Shown here: positions 34,212 through 44,445 of the stretch, in pieces | How the letters are laid out: every line of letters starts with the position of its first letter | How positions within the stretch are numbered: the first letter of the stretch is position 1 | Origin: Neomelitea salexigens DSM 19753 | Lineage (GTDB): Bacteria > Pseudomonadota > Gammaproteobacteria > Pseudomonadales > Spongiibacteraceae | NCBI RefSeq assembly: GCF_000422345.1 | Contig: NZ_AULP01000003.1 | Location: forward strand, 248,001 to 312,000 | Reading direction: 5' to 3' | DNA: 64,000 nt | Made by a program: the position numbers and the translations under genes | The notes under the pieces: generated by a model | Seen by the model: the letters and a program-made list of their open reading frames with translations, nothing else | What the model was told of the DNA's origin: nothing | Database searches by the model: none

Positions 34212-34448
34212 ATGTCCAGTCGCGAAACAGAGCAGCTAGTGGAGCTGCAAACTCAGTTGGCCTATCAGGAAGACTTACTCAATGCGCTCAACGACAGGGT
34301 AAGTGAACAGGACGGTGAACTGCGTATCTTGCGACAGCAACTGCGCCAATTGGCGCAAGCCAGTCGTGTAATGCGCGAAACGATGGAGGAGCAGGGCTTG
34401 GCTGAGCCCGGCTTTGCGGCGGAAATAGAGAAGCCGCCGCACTATTAA
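34212..34448 (+). CDS. slyX: SlyX-family coiled-coil protein
   Basis: A 78-residue protein, nearly all coiled coil, with heptads from VELQTQLAYQEDLLNALNDR through LRILRQQLRQLAQA and a C-terminal EKPPHY, the SlyX signature (PPHY end). Its role is unknown even in E. coli, where it lies beside slyD/fkpA. AGGAG eight bases before 34212 supports this start over the ATG at 34143. It converges on the membrane cold-shock gene. Confidence 0.9.
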   Translation: MSSRETEQLVELQTQLAYQEDLLNALNDRVSEQDGELRILRQQLRQLAQASRVMRETMEEQGLAEPGFAAEIEKPPHY

Positions 34449-34465
34449 CTCGGTGGTAGCGGGCG

Positions 34466-34888
34466 CTAATCGACGACGGAAACTTCCTCGGCCTGCGGCC
34501 CCTTTTCGCCCTCACTGAGCACAAACTCTACGAGTTGTCCTTCCATCAGACTGCGACGGCCTCGGCCCTTGCCGCGGATTGAGCGAAAGTGAACGAATAC
34601 ATCGTCACCACCCTCACGAGTGATAAAACCATAGCCCTTGCTGACGTTGAACCATTTTACGGTACCGCGCTCTCGCTTGCTGCCTAGAGCGTCAATGATG
34701 CCGGGTAGTCGTGGAGAGAGCAGCATGGCAAATAGCAGTGCTGCAAATACAAGAGCGGCTGGTAGCGCTGCCAGGCTAGCCAGCCCCAATTTGGAGAGAG
34801 AAAATACCGTCAGTGCGCTGAGCACAGCAGAAATAATAATTCTTAGAATTAACAACATAACAATACAAAACCAAAAATAAATAAACAA
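34466..34888 (-). CDS. Membrane-anchored cold-shock-domain protein
   Basis: A 140-residue protein with two hydrophobic helices at about residues 5-30 and 36-60 followed by a cold-shock domain from about residue 74: [30 protein letters not shown] contains both RNP motifs (KGYGFI and VFVHF). The domain ends [11 protein letters not shown] and carries an extra basic insert [10 protein letters not shown] compared with the soluble CspA at 38497. The predicted topology puts the RNA-binding domain on the cytoplasmic face, which would tether it and any bound RNA to the membrane. The start could also be the ATG 30 bases further in. The function is unknown. Confidence 0.75.
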   Translation of the reverse strand: MFIYFWFCIVMLLILRIIISAVLSALTVFSLSKLGLASLAALPAALVFAALLFAMLLSPRLPGIIDALGSKRERGTVKWFNVSKGYGFITREGGDDVFVHFRSIRGKGRGRRSLMEGQLVEFVLSEGEKGPQAEEVSVVD

Positions 34889-34945
34889 AACAAGGGATTA
34901 AGGGCCGGCAATATCGGCCGCAGCCGGCGGAGTATAGCACTCCAA

Positions 34946-35782
34946 TTACAGTTCGTCGCCGTGCAGCGTACTGAGCTTGAAGCGGCGTGACAGCAACCAA
35001 TCGGTAACGCGGTTGGGCAACTTACTGAGTGAATACAGCCGCCGATGTCCGTTAGCAACGCCTACATAGGCGGGGCAGCGTGATCGTTGGCTGGCGTCGA
35101 AGATACGCTTGGCAACGTCGTCGGCATCACTCGCGTTTTGCTGGGACAGGCTTGCTCGCTCGGCAATGGCTTGTTGCAGTGGCTGGTAGGGCCCCTGCGT
35201 TTGCTGTGGCGTCAATTCAGATTCGGCGCGTTCAGCGAATTTAGACCGGATGGCGCCCGCTCTAACCACCATCACCCGAATGCCAAAGGGCGCTAATTCC
35301 ATGCGCATGGCATCGCTTAAAGCGTGCAAGGCGGCTTTGCTGGCGCAGTAGCTGCCGGCAAAGGGTGTCACCAAACTTGCTGACACACTGCCGATGTTTA
35401 CAACCGTACTCCCGCGCTTTAATGACTGGCGTGCAGACTGAACAAGCTCGAGCGGCGCGATGCTATTGGTTTGGAATTGCTCGGCGAGTTTTTGTGGGCT
35501 GATTTCCAGCATCGGCCCCATCAGGCCAAAGCCCGCGTTATTAATGAGTAGATCAATCTGGCCGAACTCCTCGTGCAGCTGAGTGCAAAGCGTGCGGATG
35601 TGCTCGGGGTCATTAAGGTCTAAAGCGCGCTTGTGAAGGCGGGGGTGTTCCAGCGTAATCGATTCGGGCCTGCGGGCGGTGGCAACCACGTGGTAGCCGC
35701 GAGCAAGGCCCTGTTCGGCAAGTGCTTTTCCCAAGCCGCTTGAGCAGCCGGTAATCAGCGCTAACTTAAATGAATCTGTCAT
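34946..35782 (-). CDS. Short-chain dehydrogenase/reductase
   Basis: A 278-residue classical SDR. The NAD(P)-binding motif is ALITGCSSGLGKALAEQ, then NNAGFG (NNAG), and the catalytic Tyr and Lys are in YCASKAAL, with Ser in IGSVSA. R after the first glycine motif (TARRPES) suggests NADP. The start at 35782 has GGAG eight bases upstream; the ATG 42 bases earlier is weaker. It is unlinked to an operon and the substrate cannot be inferred; such SDRs often reduce lipid or steroid ketones. Confidence 0.88.
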   Translation of the reverse strand: MTDSFKLALITGCSSGLGKALAEQGLARGYHVVATARRPESITLEHPRLHKRALDLNDPEHIRTLCTQLHEEFGQIDLLINNAGFGLMGPMLEISPQKLAEQFQTNSIAPLELVQSARQSLKRGSTVVNIGSVSASLVTPFAGSYCASKAALHALSDAMRMELAPFGIRVMVVRAGAIRSKFAERAESELTPQQTQGPYQPLQQAIAERASLSQQNASDADDVAKRIFDASQRSRCPAYVGVANGHRRLYSLSKLPNRVTDWLLSRRFKLSTLHGDEL

Positions 35783-35936
35783 GGCAACGCTCCATATGCG
35801 GGGTGTTTCATCGCGGTAAGTCACAGGCCTACGTTAGTGGAACTACGCATTTTTATGCCCCGCGTGCTGGGAGATGATGCGCTATATTCATGGGTGTTGG
35901 CAACGATGAGCCTTCAGCAAATCAGGGAGGGGTGAT

Positions 35937-38507
35937 ATGCGTGCAAGCACCACTGCGCGTCGGTATGTTGTACGCCGTTGTGCCTTTCGCTTGGTGTGGT
36001 TGGCGCTGTTGACGACAAGCCTGGCCGTAGGAAACGCAAGGGCTGAAATTACTGGATTCATAGAGCGCCCCGTCCCGTTTGCTGAGGCCTTGGCAGAAGT
36101 CGACTATTTACTTGACCACGGTGCGGTCGTACCGCGTTTCTTCGACTTGCTGGAAAATTCCGATCTCGCCGCTTTTCAGGCCCTTCAGCAGCAAATGAGC
36201 CAGGCGCTGCCCCCATTGGCAACACTACAATCGCTCGGGGGAGAGCAACAAGCCCTGCTATCGCTGCAATCTATTGTGTCCGCTTACTCGGCTTACAAGG
36301 TGGGGAATGTCGGTGCCGTTCCACTTAATGCTGAATTGGATCAGCGCATTGTTATCGATGCGCTCAGCAGGCTGCAAGGTCAATTAGTTGCACAGATCGC
36401 GCGGGATGAAAAACGCTGGCAGAGCGCGCAACGCAGCCGTCTGTTGTTGCTATTCGGATTGGTGGTGATCATATCCGCGGCTGCAGTGCTGGCAGTGCTG
36501 CTGTCGCGGCGTCAGCGCACGGTCTCGGCCTTGAAGGCCAATGTTGAAACGGAGGTATTGCGCCGCCAGACCCTGATGGCATCCATTCCTGGTGCGGTGT
36601 TGATATGCGACGCGCAAGGGATGTTGATTGCCGCGAGCGAAACCGCATCCAAGCTATTGGGCTACCGGAATGCCGCATTGATCAAGCGTTCTCTGCGCAG
36701 CTTGTTTGCACCGCGATTCGAACACAAATATGAGTTTCTGATGGAGTCCTCGTCAGAGCAGGATGCCAGCTTTAAAGGCATCGAGTTGATGTTGATGAGT
36801 CATTCCGGCAGTGAAGTGGCAGTTGAGCTATACCCCGGTTGGTACACCGATGCAGACGGCAGCCGTCGCCTGTTGTTATTGATTCGCGACATGAGTGATC
36901 AGTACTTGATGCACGAACAATATCAGCATAGCCAGCAGCGTTTTGATCTGGCGGTTATGGCCTCTCACGACGCCATATGGGATTGGGATTTGCTCGCAAA
37001 GGAGGTGTACTTAAGCCCTGCGTGGCTGAAAATGGTCGGGCTGTCTCGCTGCAACGAGCGCGACGGTTTACGCGTGCTGATGAACAGTATTCCGGAAGCG
37101 GATCAGCAACGGCTGAATCCGGAATTCATCGCGTTTTTGAAGAGTGATGACAAGCTGTTTTCTGGGGAGCACAAGATACGTCGTCGTGACGGCTCCGTGC
37201 TTGAGGTGAGTTTTCAGGCGGCCGTGCAGCGCGATTCTGAGGGACGCGTTGTGCGTATGGTGGGCGTTCAATCGGATATCAGCGCGGCGAAGCAGGCAGA
37301 GCGACAGCTGCTTGCTGACAAGCATGGGCTTGAAGATCGCTTGCGGTTGCAAAGCATGCAACTCGAAGAAGCGAATCAGCGGGCAGAACAGGTCAGTAAT
37401 GCTAAATCGGCCTTTTTGTCGGTAATGGGACATGAGTTTCGTACCCCGATGAATGCTGTGGTGGGTATGACTGACCTATTGTCAAAGTCGGCCTTGAACC
37501 GCGAGCAGCGGATGATGCTCGATACCATTCGCCGTTCCTCACAGAGTTTATTGGCAACCCTCGACAACATTATCGACTACTCACTGCTTGAAACCGGTGA
37601 CGTCACATTAGAGGAAGAGAATGTTCAGCTGTGGGATTACCTAGAGGGAGTCGCCTTGGCGGTAGCGCCAATGGTGGCGCGGAATCAGCAGCAGTTTCTG
37701 TTGCGCATCGATCCGCGGTTGCCGGAGCAATTATTTACCGACCCCATTCGCTTGCGGCAGTTACTGTTAGTGTTGCTTGAGAATGCGGTTAAGTTTTCTG
37801 TTTACAGTACGCCGAGAGGGATTATTGAGCTGCAAGTGCGTCCTGCCAGCGACGTAGAGCGGCAGTACTACGACTGGGCTGAACTTGTCTTTGAAGTTCA
37901 CGACAACGGTGTGGGGATTCCTGAGCAGGGTAGTCGTGACTTGTTTCGGCCCTTTGTGCAGGCAGAAAATTCTCGAAACCGTCGTTTTGGCGGGGTGGGT
38001 TTGGGACTGGCTGTCGCCGAAAAACTCGTGTCTCTGATGCGTGGGCATATCCTGGTGAGTAGTGCCGACGATGCCGGTAGCTGCTTCTCGGTGCTGTTAC
38101 CCGCGCAACAGCTGGAATTGAATCATGCGGATGTCGACGCCGCGGGCCTGCCGATTGTCGCGCTGGTCAGTGATGAGCGTTTGCGCTTATCGCTGTCGGC
38201 AGCGCTGAGCCGGCGCGGCTGGCGTGCACATTTCGTTACCGATGTTCACGGCCTGCAAAAACAATTGGCCAAAATGCCAAGCGACTCGCCGCAGTTGGTA
38301 ATTAGTGAGCGACGTGAGGCCTGCTTGGAAGCGTTGGACACGGTTATTTATCTGCGAGAGCGGCCTGAGCGCGAAGAGTCGCTGCCGGCGGCGAGTGAGC
38401 GCGTTGTATTAACTAACCCACTGTTGCCATCGCAACTTTATCGCGCCATTGATGCCGCTATATCGTCGGAGCAGGACTCTGCCGCAGCGGTCAAGCTCAG
38501 ACCTTGA
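35937..38507 (+). CDS. Membrane sensor histidine kinase with two PAS domains and a degenerate receiver-like tail
   Basis: An 856-residue hybrid-type kinase. A signal or first membrane helix ends near residue 37; a helical periplasmic domain (38 to about 165) precedes a second membrane helix (about 167-189). PAS domains lie about 207-320 and 330-455, the second with a C-terminal PAC motif. A short coiled coil leads to HisKA with H499 in [15 protein letters not shown], then HATPase_c with [19 protein letters not shown] and GGVGLGLAV. The last 130 residues resemble a receiver domain ([24 protein letters not shown]) but the usual phospho-aspartate strand reads QLVISER, so it probably cannot be phosphorylated. 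No response regulator is adjacent. The end overlaps cspA tail to tail by 11 bases. Confidence 0.87.
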   Translation: MRASTTARRYVVRRCAFRLVWLALLTTSLAVGNARAEITGFIERPVPFAEALAEVDYLLDHGAVVPRFFDLLENSDLAAFQALQQQMSQALPPLATLQSLGGEQQALLSLQSIVSAYSAYKVGNVGAVPLNAELDQRIVIDALSRLQGQLVAQIARDEKRWQSAQRSRLLLLFGLVVIISAAAVLAVLLSRRQRTVSALKANVETEVLRRQTLMASIPGAVLICDAQGMLIAASETASKLLGYRNAALIKRSLRSLFAPRFEHKYEFLMESSSEQDASFKGIELMLMSHSGSEVAVELYPGWYTDADGSRRLLLLIRDMSDQYLMHEQYQHSQQRFDLAVMASHDAIWDWDLLAKEVYLSPAWLKMVGLSRCNERDGLRVLMNSIPEADQQRLNPEFIAFLKSDDKLFSGEHKIRRRDGSVLEVSFQAAVQRDSEGRVVRMVGVQSDISAAKQAERQLLADKHGLEDRLRLQSMQLEEANQRAEQVSNAKSAFLSVMGHEFRTPMNAVVGMTDLLSKSALNREQRMMLDTIRRSSQSLLATLDNIIDYSLLETGDVTLEEENVQLWDYLEGVALAVAPMVARNQQQFLLRIDPRLPEQLFTDPIRLRQLLLVLLENAVKFSVYSTPRGIIELQVRPASDVERQYYDWAELVFEVHDNGVGIPEQGSRDLFRPFVQAENSRNRRFGGVGLGLAVAEKLVSLMRGHILVSSADDAGSCFSVLLPAQQLELNHADVDAAGLPIVALVSDERLRLSLSAALSRRGWRAHFVTDVHGLQKQLAKMPSDSPQLVISERREACLEALDTVIYLRERPEREESLPAASERVVLTNPLLPSQLYRAIDAAISSEQDSAAAVKLRP

Positions 38508-38706
38508 GCACGTCGTCGGCTTGCAGACCCTTGGGGCCTTCTACAAGTTTGAACTCGACATTCTGGCCTTCGTCCAAAGTGCGATAGCCGTCCCCCTGAA
38601 TAGAGCGAAAGTGGACAAAAACGTCCTCGCCCTCGTTTCGGGTAATAAAGCCAAACCCTTTGGCGTTATTAAACCATTTCACTGTGCCAGTTACGCGGTC
38701 GCTCAT
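38497..38706 (-). CDS. CspA-family cold-shock protein
   Basis: A 69-residue single-domain RNA chaperone with [27 protein letters not shown] (RNP1 KGFGFI, RNP2 VFVHF), ending ADDVLKV. It melts mRNA secondary structure, often in the cold, but cold induction cannot be read here. GAGG lies before the ATG. About 270 bases separate it from valS on the same strand; an 80-codon open frame in that gap ends in the ATGA overlap but has no protein-like character, so the gap more likely holds the csp promoter and leader. The end overlaps the kinase gene by 11 bases. Confidence 0.93.
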   Translation of the reverse strand: MSDRVTGTVKWFNNAKGFGFITRNEGEDVFVHFRSIQGDGYRTLDEGQNVEFKLVEGPKGLQADDVLKV

Positions 38707-38975
38707 TGCTTATCCTCTTTGTCGCAGTCGGGTCGCATAAAGGTGCTTTCGGTCGGGCGGCGAGATAATTGCCACCAGTCCGGGAAAAAGAGATAGGAAG
38801 CGGGCAGAGCGGTCTGCTTCGGGGCGGGGAGCCGGGCTTGCCGGTTGTCAGCGAAACGAGAAAACATCACAGTTGGGCGAATAGCGCTGCCGATATTGCT
38901 GTTAACTATAACGACTCTAGCGCCGTTGTCCATGCTTTGGCCCATTCATTTGGATCAAAGCATGGCAATGAGACG

Positions 38976-41837
38976 TTACAGCGCCTCTATTTCGCCGCGC
39001 TGCTCAACGAGTCGCAGGCGGGCATGCTGCTGGCCTTGCAGCTTTTCTTTTTCTTTCTCGACAACTGCCGCCGGTGCTTTGTCGATAAAACCGGGGTTCC
39101 CCAGCTTTCCGCTCAAGCGCTGGATGTCCTTGTCCAGTTTGGCAATTTCCTTGTCGAGGCGAGCCAGCTCCGCGGCCTTATCAATGAGGCCAGCCATCGG
39201 GACGAGAACCTCCATATCGCCTACCAGCTGTGTAGCGGCCATCGGCGCTTGCTCGCCGTCGTTCAGGGGGCGAATGTCGTCCAGTTTTGCCAGTTTCAGC
39301 AGGAACTGCCGATTGGCTTCCAGGCGTCGGGTATCTTCGTCGCTGGTGTTGCGCAGCAGCACATTGAGCGCTTTCGAGGGGGGCACGTTCATCTCGCCGC
39401 GAATATTGCGTATTGCGGTGATAACGGCTTTTAGCCACTCGGCATCGCTAAGGGCTTGCTCGTCAATGCCTTGATCATTTGCACAGGGATAGGGCTGCAG
39501 CATAATGCTGCTATCGCCCGCATTAACGCCGGCAATCGGGGCCACGCGCTGCCAAATTTCCTCGGTGATGAAGGGCATAAAGGGGTGGGCAAGGCGCAGG
39601 GTTGCTTCAAGAACTTGAATGAGCGTACGCCGCGTGCCGCGTTTTGCTTCGGCGCTGGCATTGTCGTCCCAAAGGACGGGCTTGGAGAGTTCCAGGTACC
39701 AATCGCAGTACTCGTTCCAGATAAATTCATAGACCTCTTGGGAGGCGTGATCCAAACGGTAGGCGGCCATCGCATCGGCCACGCGCCGCTGGGCTTGTTC
39801 TAAGCGCGCGCAGATCCAGCGGTCGGCGAGGCTGAGTTCCACGGGCTCATTGCCCGTGCCGCAATCTTCGCCCTCGGTATTCATCAATACATAGCGTGCA
39901 GCGTTCCAGATCTTGTTACAGAAATTCCGGTAGCCCTCTAAGCGCTTCATGTCCCAGTTGATGTCGCGGCCGGTCGAGGCCAGCGAGTAGAGTGTAAAAC
40001 GCAGTGCATCGGTGCCGTGGGCGCCAATACCCTCGGGAAAGGCTTTACGCGTTGCTTTGCCAATTTTCTCGGCAAGTTGAGGCTGCATCATATTGCCGGT
40101 GCGTTTTTGCAGCAGGCTGTCGAGGTCAATGCCGTCGATCATGTCCAAAGGATCGAGGACGTTGCCCTTGGACTTGGACATTTTTTGCCCTTGCTCGTCG
40201 CGGATCAAGCCAGTGACGTAAACCGTTTTGAAAGGGACTTGGGGGCTGCCGTCTTCATCTTTCATAAAGTGCATGGTCATCATGATCATGCGAGCGACCC
40301 AGAAGAAGATAATGTCGAAGCCGGTTACCAACACATCGGTGGGGTGGAAGGTTTTCAGGCGCTCGGTCGCTTCCGGCCAACCGAGGGTGCCAAAGGTCCA
40401 CAGCGCGGAGCTAAACCAGGTGTCGAGTACGTCTTCATCCTGTTGCAGAGCCAGTTCGGGGGGCAAGCCATACTTGCTGCGCGCTTCTTCTTCATTGCGG
40501 GCCACATAGATATTGCCCTCGCTGTCATACCACGCGGGCACGCGATGGCCCCACCACAGCTGGCGGGAAATGCACCAGTCTTGGATGTCCCGCATCCAGC
40601 TGAAGTACATATTTTCATACTGCTTGGGCACAAATTGGATGCGGCCGTCTTCTACCGCGGCAATGGCGGGCTCAGCTAATTTTGCTGTCGCCACAAACCA
40701 CTGGTCGGTGAGCAGGGGCTCGATCACCAGGCCTGAGCGGTCGCCTCGAGGGACTTTCAGGGCGTGATCATCGACTTTTTCAAGCAGGCCTGCGGCGTCC
40801 AGGTCTGCGACAATGGCCTTTCGCGCGGCGTATCGATCCAGCCCTGCGTAGGCCTCAGGCAGGCCGGCATCTAATTCATCGTTAGCGCTACTGTCGCTGT
40901 TGTAGACATCTGCGCGGCCGAGGATGGCAGCGTCCTGATCCATAATATTGATCATTGGCAGCTTGTGGCGCTGGCCAAGTGCGTAGTCGTTGAAGTCGTG
41001 CGCGGGGGTGATTTTTACACAGCCAGTGCCGAACTCGCGGTCGACATAGTCGTCGGCAACGATGGGTATACGGCGGCCGACCAGAGGCAGCTCGATAAAT
41101 TTGCCGACCAGTGACTGGTAGCGCTCGTCTGCGGGGTTTACTGCGACGGCGGTGTCGCCAAGCATGGTTTCCGGGCGGGTGGTGGCAACGACAAGGTAGC
41201 GGCTGCCATCGGCGGTGGTTTCGCCGTCGGCCAATGGGTAGCGGAAGTGCCAGAGATGGCCATTTTCGTCTTTGTTTTCAACTTCCAAGTCGGAAATGGC
41301 GGTGTGGAGCTTGGGGTCCCAGTTGACCAGGCGCTTACCGCGATAGATCAAGTTGTCGTCGTAAAGGCGAACGAAGACTTCTTGAACGGCCTTGTAGAAG
41401 CCATCATCCATGGTAAAGCGTTCGTTTTGCCAGTCGACTGAGGCGCCGAGGCGACGCAGCTGGCGGGTAATTGTGCCGCCAGACTCCTCTTTCCATTCCC
41501 ACACCTTGTCCAGGAAGGCGTCGCGGCCCAGGTCGTGGCGGGTCTGGCCACTTTCCGCAGCGAGTTTGCGCTCGACAACCATCTGGGTGGCAATACCTGC
41601 GTGATCGGTCCCTACTTGCCAGAGCGCTTTGGCGCCTTTCATGCGCTGATAGCGAGTGAGCGCATCCATGATCGAGTCCTGAAACGCGTGCCCCATGTGA
41701 AGGCTGCCAGTGACATTGGGAGGCGGGATCATGATGCTGTAGGCAGGGCCATCTCCGGCGGGGGAGAAATAACCTTTTTCCTCCCAGGTCTGGTACCACT
41801 TGCTTTCAATGTCCGCAGGCTGAAATGTTTTATCCAT
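38976..41837 (-). CDS. valS: Valyl-tRNA synthetase
   Basis: A class I synthetase of 953 residues (E. coli 951). The HIGH motif is HMGH at residues 47-50 after [21 protein letters not shown] is the second signature, and a CP1 editing domain lies between. A valine-type anticodon domain and a C-terminal coiled-coil arm ([26 protein letters not shown]) finish the protein. The frame is open 32 codons further upstream, but the family start MDKTF at 41837 is chosen. It is last in the pepA-holC-(small gene)-valS block found in many gammaproteobacteria. Confidence 0.96.
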   Translation of the reverse strand: MDKTFQPADIESKWYQTWEEKGYFSPAGDGPAYSIMIPPPNVTGSLHMGHAFQDSIMDALTRYQRMKGAKALWQVGTDHAGIATQMVVERKLAAESGQTRHDLGRDAFLDKVWEWKEESGGTITRQLRRLGASVDWQNERFTMDDGFYKAVQEVFVRLYDDNLIYRGKRLVNWDPKLHTAISDLEVENKDENGHLWHFRYPLADGETTADGSRYLVVATTRPETMLGDTAVAVNPADERYQSLVGKFIELPLVGRRIPIVADDYVDREFGTGCVKITPAHDFNDYALGQRHKLPMINIMDQDAAILGRADVYNSDSSANDELDAGLPEAYAGLDRYAARKAIVADLDAAGLLEKVDDHALKVPRGDRSGLVIEPLLTDQWFVATAKLAEPAIAAVEDGRIQFVPKQYENMYFSWMRDIQDWCISRQLWWGHRVPAWYDSEGNIYVARNEEEARSKYGLPPELALQQDEDVLDTWFSSALWTFGTLGWPEATERLKTFHPTDVLVTGFDIIFFWVARMIMMTMHFMKDEDGSPQVPFKTVYVTGLIRDEQGQKMSKSKGNVLDPLDMIDGIDLDSLLQKRTGNMMQPQLAEKIGKATRKAFPEGIGAHGTDALRFTLYSLASTGRDINWDMKRLEGYRNFCNKIWNAARYVLMNTEGEDCGTGNEPVELSLADRWICARLEQAQRRVADAMAAYRLDHASQEVYEFIWNEYCDWYLELSKPVLWDDNASAEAKRGTRRTLIQVLEATLRLAHPFMPFITEEIWQRVAPIAGVNAGDSSIMLQPYPCANDQGIDEQALSDAEWLKAVITAIRNIRGEMNVPPSKALNVLLRNTSDEDTRRLEANRQFLLKLAKLDDIRPLNDGEQAPMAATQLVGDMEVLVPMAGLIDKAAELARLDKEIAKLDKDIQRLSGKLGNPGFIDKAPAAVVEKEKEKLQGQQHARLRLVEQRGEIEAL

Positions 41838-41915
41838 GGGTTTCCGTTTGGCGATAACTGTTGGGGGTAGAGCGTGGGACGGCTCTAACGCAAAAAGGCG
41901 ATAAGTATACTGAGT

Positions 41916-41934
41916 TTTGGCCCTCTGGGCCAAA
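41916..41934 (-). promoter_or_regulatory. Hairpin TTTGGCCC-N3-GGGCCAAA in the valS leader
   Basis: Perfect eight-base arms with a three-base loop lie about 80 bases upstream of valS. There is no T-run on either strand, so it is not a standard terminator. It may be a leader structure or an operator in the gap between the small gene at 42012 and valS. Confidence 0.3.
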
Positions 41935-42011
41935 GCGCGAATGGATTGTTTAGAGAGGTTTTACGCCGGAGGCGACCGCGCGTGTTCCGGCGCGCTGCCG
42001 AGGATGAGGCC

Positions 42012-42347
42012 TCAGCGCTGACGGCTTTGTTGATACCAGCGTTCGAGTACGTCGCCGTCGAGCTTCCGCAGGCGCCTGCGAAGTTCCGCTTCTATGTCGG
42101 GTAGCATATCGTCGATCAGTTCTTGCAAAAAAATCTCCCGGCTGTGGTCGTCGTCACCCCCGGCCAGCCAGTCACTCGTGTTACTGGCTGTTTGTTCGGC
42201 GTTGTCTGACGCCTCGGCGGGCTCGGTATCGGGAGTGTGGATAATGTCGTTCAGCACCGGGATGTCGTCGCCGGTGTCACTGAGAACGGTTTTTAATGAT
42301 TGCAGTTCGTCTAACAGGGGGAGTTGCTCTTCGTTTGAGTGGCTCAT
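42012..42347 (-). CDS. Hypothetical acidic protein between holC and valS
   Basis: A 111-residue protein without a signal peptide. The first 70 residues are acidic and low in order (LLDELQSLKTVLSDTGDDIPVLNDIIH with a D/E/S/T/N-rich linker) and the last 45 form an amphipathic helix rich in charged residues (FLQELIDDMLPDIEAELRRRLRKLD). IPVLNDII resembles a short motif seen in other pseudomonad-type proteins placed at this locus, but I do not assign a function. It begins 11 bases after holC and is probably co-transcribed. Confidence 0.7.
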   Translation of the reverse strand: MSHSNEEQLPLLDELQSLKTVLSDTGDDIPVLNDIIHTPDTEPAEASDNAEQTASNTSDWLAGGDDDHSREIFLQELIDDMLPDIEAELRRRLRKLDGDVLERWYQQSRQR

Positions 42348-42358
42348 TGCGGTCCCCC

Positions 42359-42790
42359 TTATTGGCCGACGTTGTGATTGTGCAGCGGGTAGCCGCGACG
42401 CTTGTAAAAGCTGTAGCGCTGCCGCGATGCCGCCAGCGACGGCTCGCGTTGGTCGACAATTTCTGCCAGCCGTTTAAAGCGGCTGAATGGCTCCGGAACA
42501 TCATGGGCGAGATTGATCAGCAGGTCGCAGTGATCGCCCATGGCTGTGTGGTCACCGGCGTGGCAGATCGCTATGTCAGCGCCACCCTCTGCGCCCAGCT
42601 CATGGGGGAGAAAACTCTCCGGCTTAAAGTGCCAAAGACGGTCGTCGAGTTCGGCGGCTTGCTGGGCATCAGCGCAGTGCATCAATATTTGATGGCCACT
42701 GCGCCATGCCTTCTCTGCCAGTCGGCAGCTGAAATCCATTGCCGCATCAGCTGAGGTACTGCTGATAATGTAAAAATCGACGCGAGTCAC
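42359..42790 (-). CDS. holC: DNA polymerase III chi subunit
   Basis: A 143-residue clamp-loader accessory subunit that links the psi subunit and single-strand binding protein. It starts VDFYIISSTSADAAMDFSCRLAEKAWRSGHQILMHC and has the family LDDRLWHFKPESFLPHEL and LINLAHDVPEPFSRFKRLAEIVD. The GTG start immediately follows the pepA stop with no gap, so translation is likely coupled. The C-terminus RQRYSFYKRRGYPLHNH is typical. Confidence 0.92.
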   Translation of the reverse strand: MTRVDFYIISSTSADAAMDFSCRLAEKAWRSGHQILMHCADAQQAAELDDRLWHFKPESFLPHELGAEGGADIAICHAGDHTAMGDHCDLLINLAHDVPEPFSRFKRLAEIVDQREPSLAASRQRYSFYKRRGYPLHNHNVGQ

Positions 42791-44269
42791 CTAGTCCTTT
42801 GCCTTGCTTTGCAGGTAGTTGAAGAGTAGTCCGACGGGACGCCCGGTAGCGCCTTTGTTGGCACCAGACAGCCAAGCGGCGCCCGCGATATCCAAATGTG
42901 CCCAGCGGTAGTCTTTACAAAAGCGTGACAGGAAGCAGGCGGCGGTAACGCTGCCGGCTTCCGGGCCGCCAATATTTGCCATATCGGCAAAGTTACTGTC
43001 CAGTTGCGGCTGGTAGTCATCCCACAAGGGCATAGGCCAGGCGCGGTCGCGTGCGTCGTTACCACAGTTTTGCAGCTCTGCAGCGAAGTCGTCTTGATTA
43101 CTGTATAGGCCGATAGCGTGTTTGCCTAAGGCAACAACGCAGGCGCCTGTCAGCGTCGCGATATCGATTACTGACGCGGGTTTATACTTGCCTGCGTAGG
43201 TGAGGGCGTCGCAGAGCACCAACCGGCCCTCGGCGTCGGTATTGAGTATTTCGATGGTTTGCCCCGACATGCTGGTGACGATATCACCGGGCTTGGTTGC
43301 CCTGCCGCTGGGCATGTTTTCAGCCGCCGCGATAATGCCGACCACGTTGACCTTTAACTCTGCTCCGGCAACGGCGCGAAGTGTGCCCACCACACTGGCA
43401 GCGCCGCACATATCGTATTTCATTTCATCCATCTTGGCGCCGGGCTTAAGGCTGATGCCGCCCGTGTCAAAAGTGACCCCTTTACCCACCAGTACGTGCG
43501 GGCGCTGACTCTTTGCCGCACCTTGATATTCAATGGCAATCAAGCGCGCTGGCTGGTCGCTGCCGGCGCTAACCGAGAGCAGGGCGCCCATACCGAGCTG
43601 TTGCATTTTCTTCTCATCGAGTACGCTAACTTTTACTTTCTCGAACTGTCGAGCGAGTTTGCGTGATTCTTTAGCGAGAAAATCCGGCGTGCATATATTG
43701 CCGGGCAAATCACCAAGGCGACGAGTGACGTTAATGCCTTCCGCCGTTTGTTGACCATATTCGACGAGCTTACGGTTGCTGTCGCTGTTGCTGCCTTGCA
43801 GCACGGCGCGCCGCAATGCGCTGCCCGGTTTTGCCTTGCTCAAGGTCTCGCTGTACTGGTAGCGGGACACTTCCAGCAGCTGGGCGCTGCGTTGCAGTAG
43901 CCAACTGGCTTTGCGCCCATCGACGCGCAGGTCGCCAAACAGAAGACAGCAGTCTTTGCTCTGCTGTTTGTTCAATACGGCTATGCCGCTTTGCAGGAGT
44001 TTGTCGGCGTCGGCGTCGCTGACGGCCTCGCTGTCACCAGTGCCGACCAGCAGTAGCCGTTTGGCGCGAATACCGGGTAAATAGGGGATATAAAGTGTTT
44101 CTGCGACCTTGCCTTTAAAATCGCCGCGTTTCAGCAGCGTATCGATTGTGCCATTGCTCGCCTCGTTAATGGCGGTGAGGGCGCCGCTTAACTGGCCATT
44201 GCTGAAGACGACAAGGCAGTCTGTGGCGATGGTTTTTGGGTCTTTGCAGGGCTTTAGGCTGATTTGCAT
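42791..44269 (-). CDS. pepA: Leucyl aminopeptidase (PepA, M17)
   Basis: A 492-residue cytosolic hexameric zinc/manganese aminopeptidase that in E. coli also binds DNA as an accessory recombination factor. The N-terminal macro-like domain precedes the M17 catalytic half with GKGVTFDTGGISLKPG, the catalytic lysine and metal ligands, and the signature NTDAEGRLVLCDALTYA. The start at 44269 (QISLKPCKD) is preferred; an ATG 18 bases further upstream is possible. It diverges from lptF with 176 bases between. Confidence 0.95.
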   Translation of the reverse strand: MQISLKPCKDPKTIATDCLVVFSNGQLSGALTAINEASNGTIDTLLKRGDFKGKVAETLYIPYLPGIRAKRLLLVGTGDSEAVSDADADKLLQSGIAVLNKQQSKDCCLLFGDLRVDGRKASWLLQRSAQLLEVSRYQYSETLSKAKPGSALRRAVLQGSNSDSNRKLVEYGQQTAEGINVTRRLGDLPGNICTPDFLAKESRKLARQFEKVKVSVLDEKKMQQLGMGALLSVSAGSDQPARLIAIEYQGAAKSQRPHVLVGKGVTFDTGGISLKPGAKMDEMKYDMCGAASVVGTLRAVAGAELKVNVVGIIAAAENMPSGRATKPGDIVTSMSGQTIEILNTDAEGRLVLCDALTYAGKYKPASVIDIATLTGACVVALGKHAIGLYSNQDDFAAELQNCGNDARDRAWPMPLWDDYQPQLDSNFADMANIGGPEAGSVTAACFLSRFCKDYRWAHLDIAGAAWLSGANKGATGRPVGLLFNYLQSKAKD

Positions 44270-44445
44270 TGATTCTCTCTCAGACAAACATTCGCAGAGG
44301 GCGCCGCGATAAGCGATAATGCGGGCCAGATTTTTATATCGGTGCTTGCTGCGTCCAAAACCGGGACGGGCAGCGTGTTATGACGCTAGTGTAAAGGGTA
44401 TTATCTGCGCGTGAAACCATTTGCCAGCAGAGGGGCTTGGTAGCT

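Noticed and set aside
38703-38945. 80-codon frame overlapping the cspA start by ATGA
   Set aside because: No ribosome site or family resemblance; the gap more likely contains the csp promoter and leader RNA.
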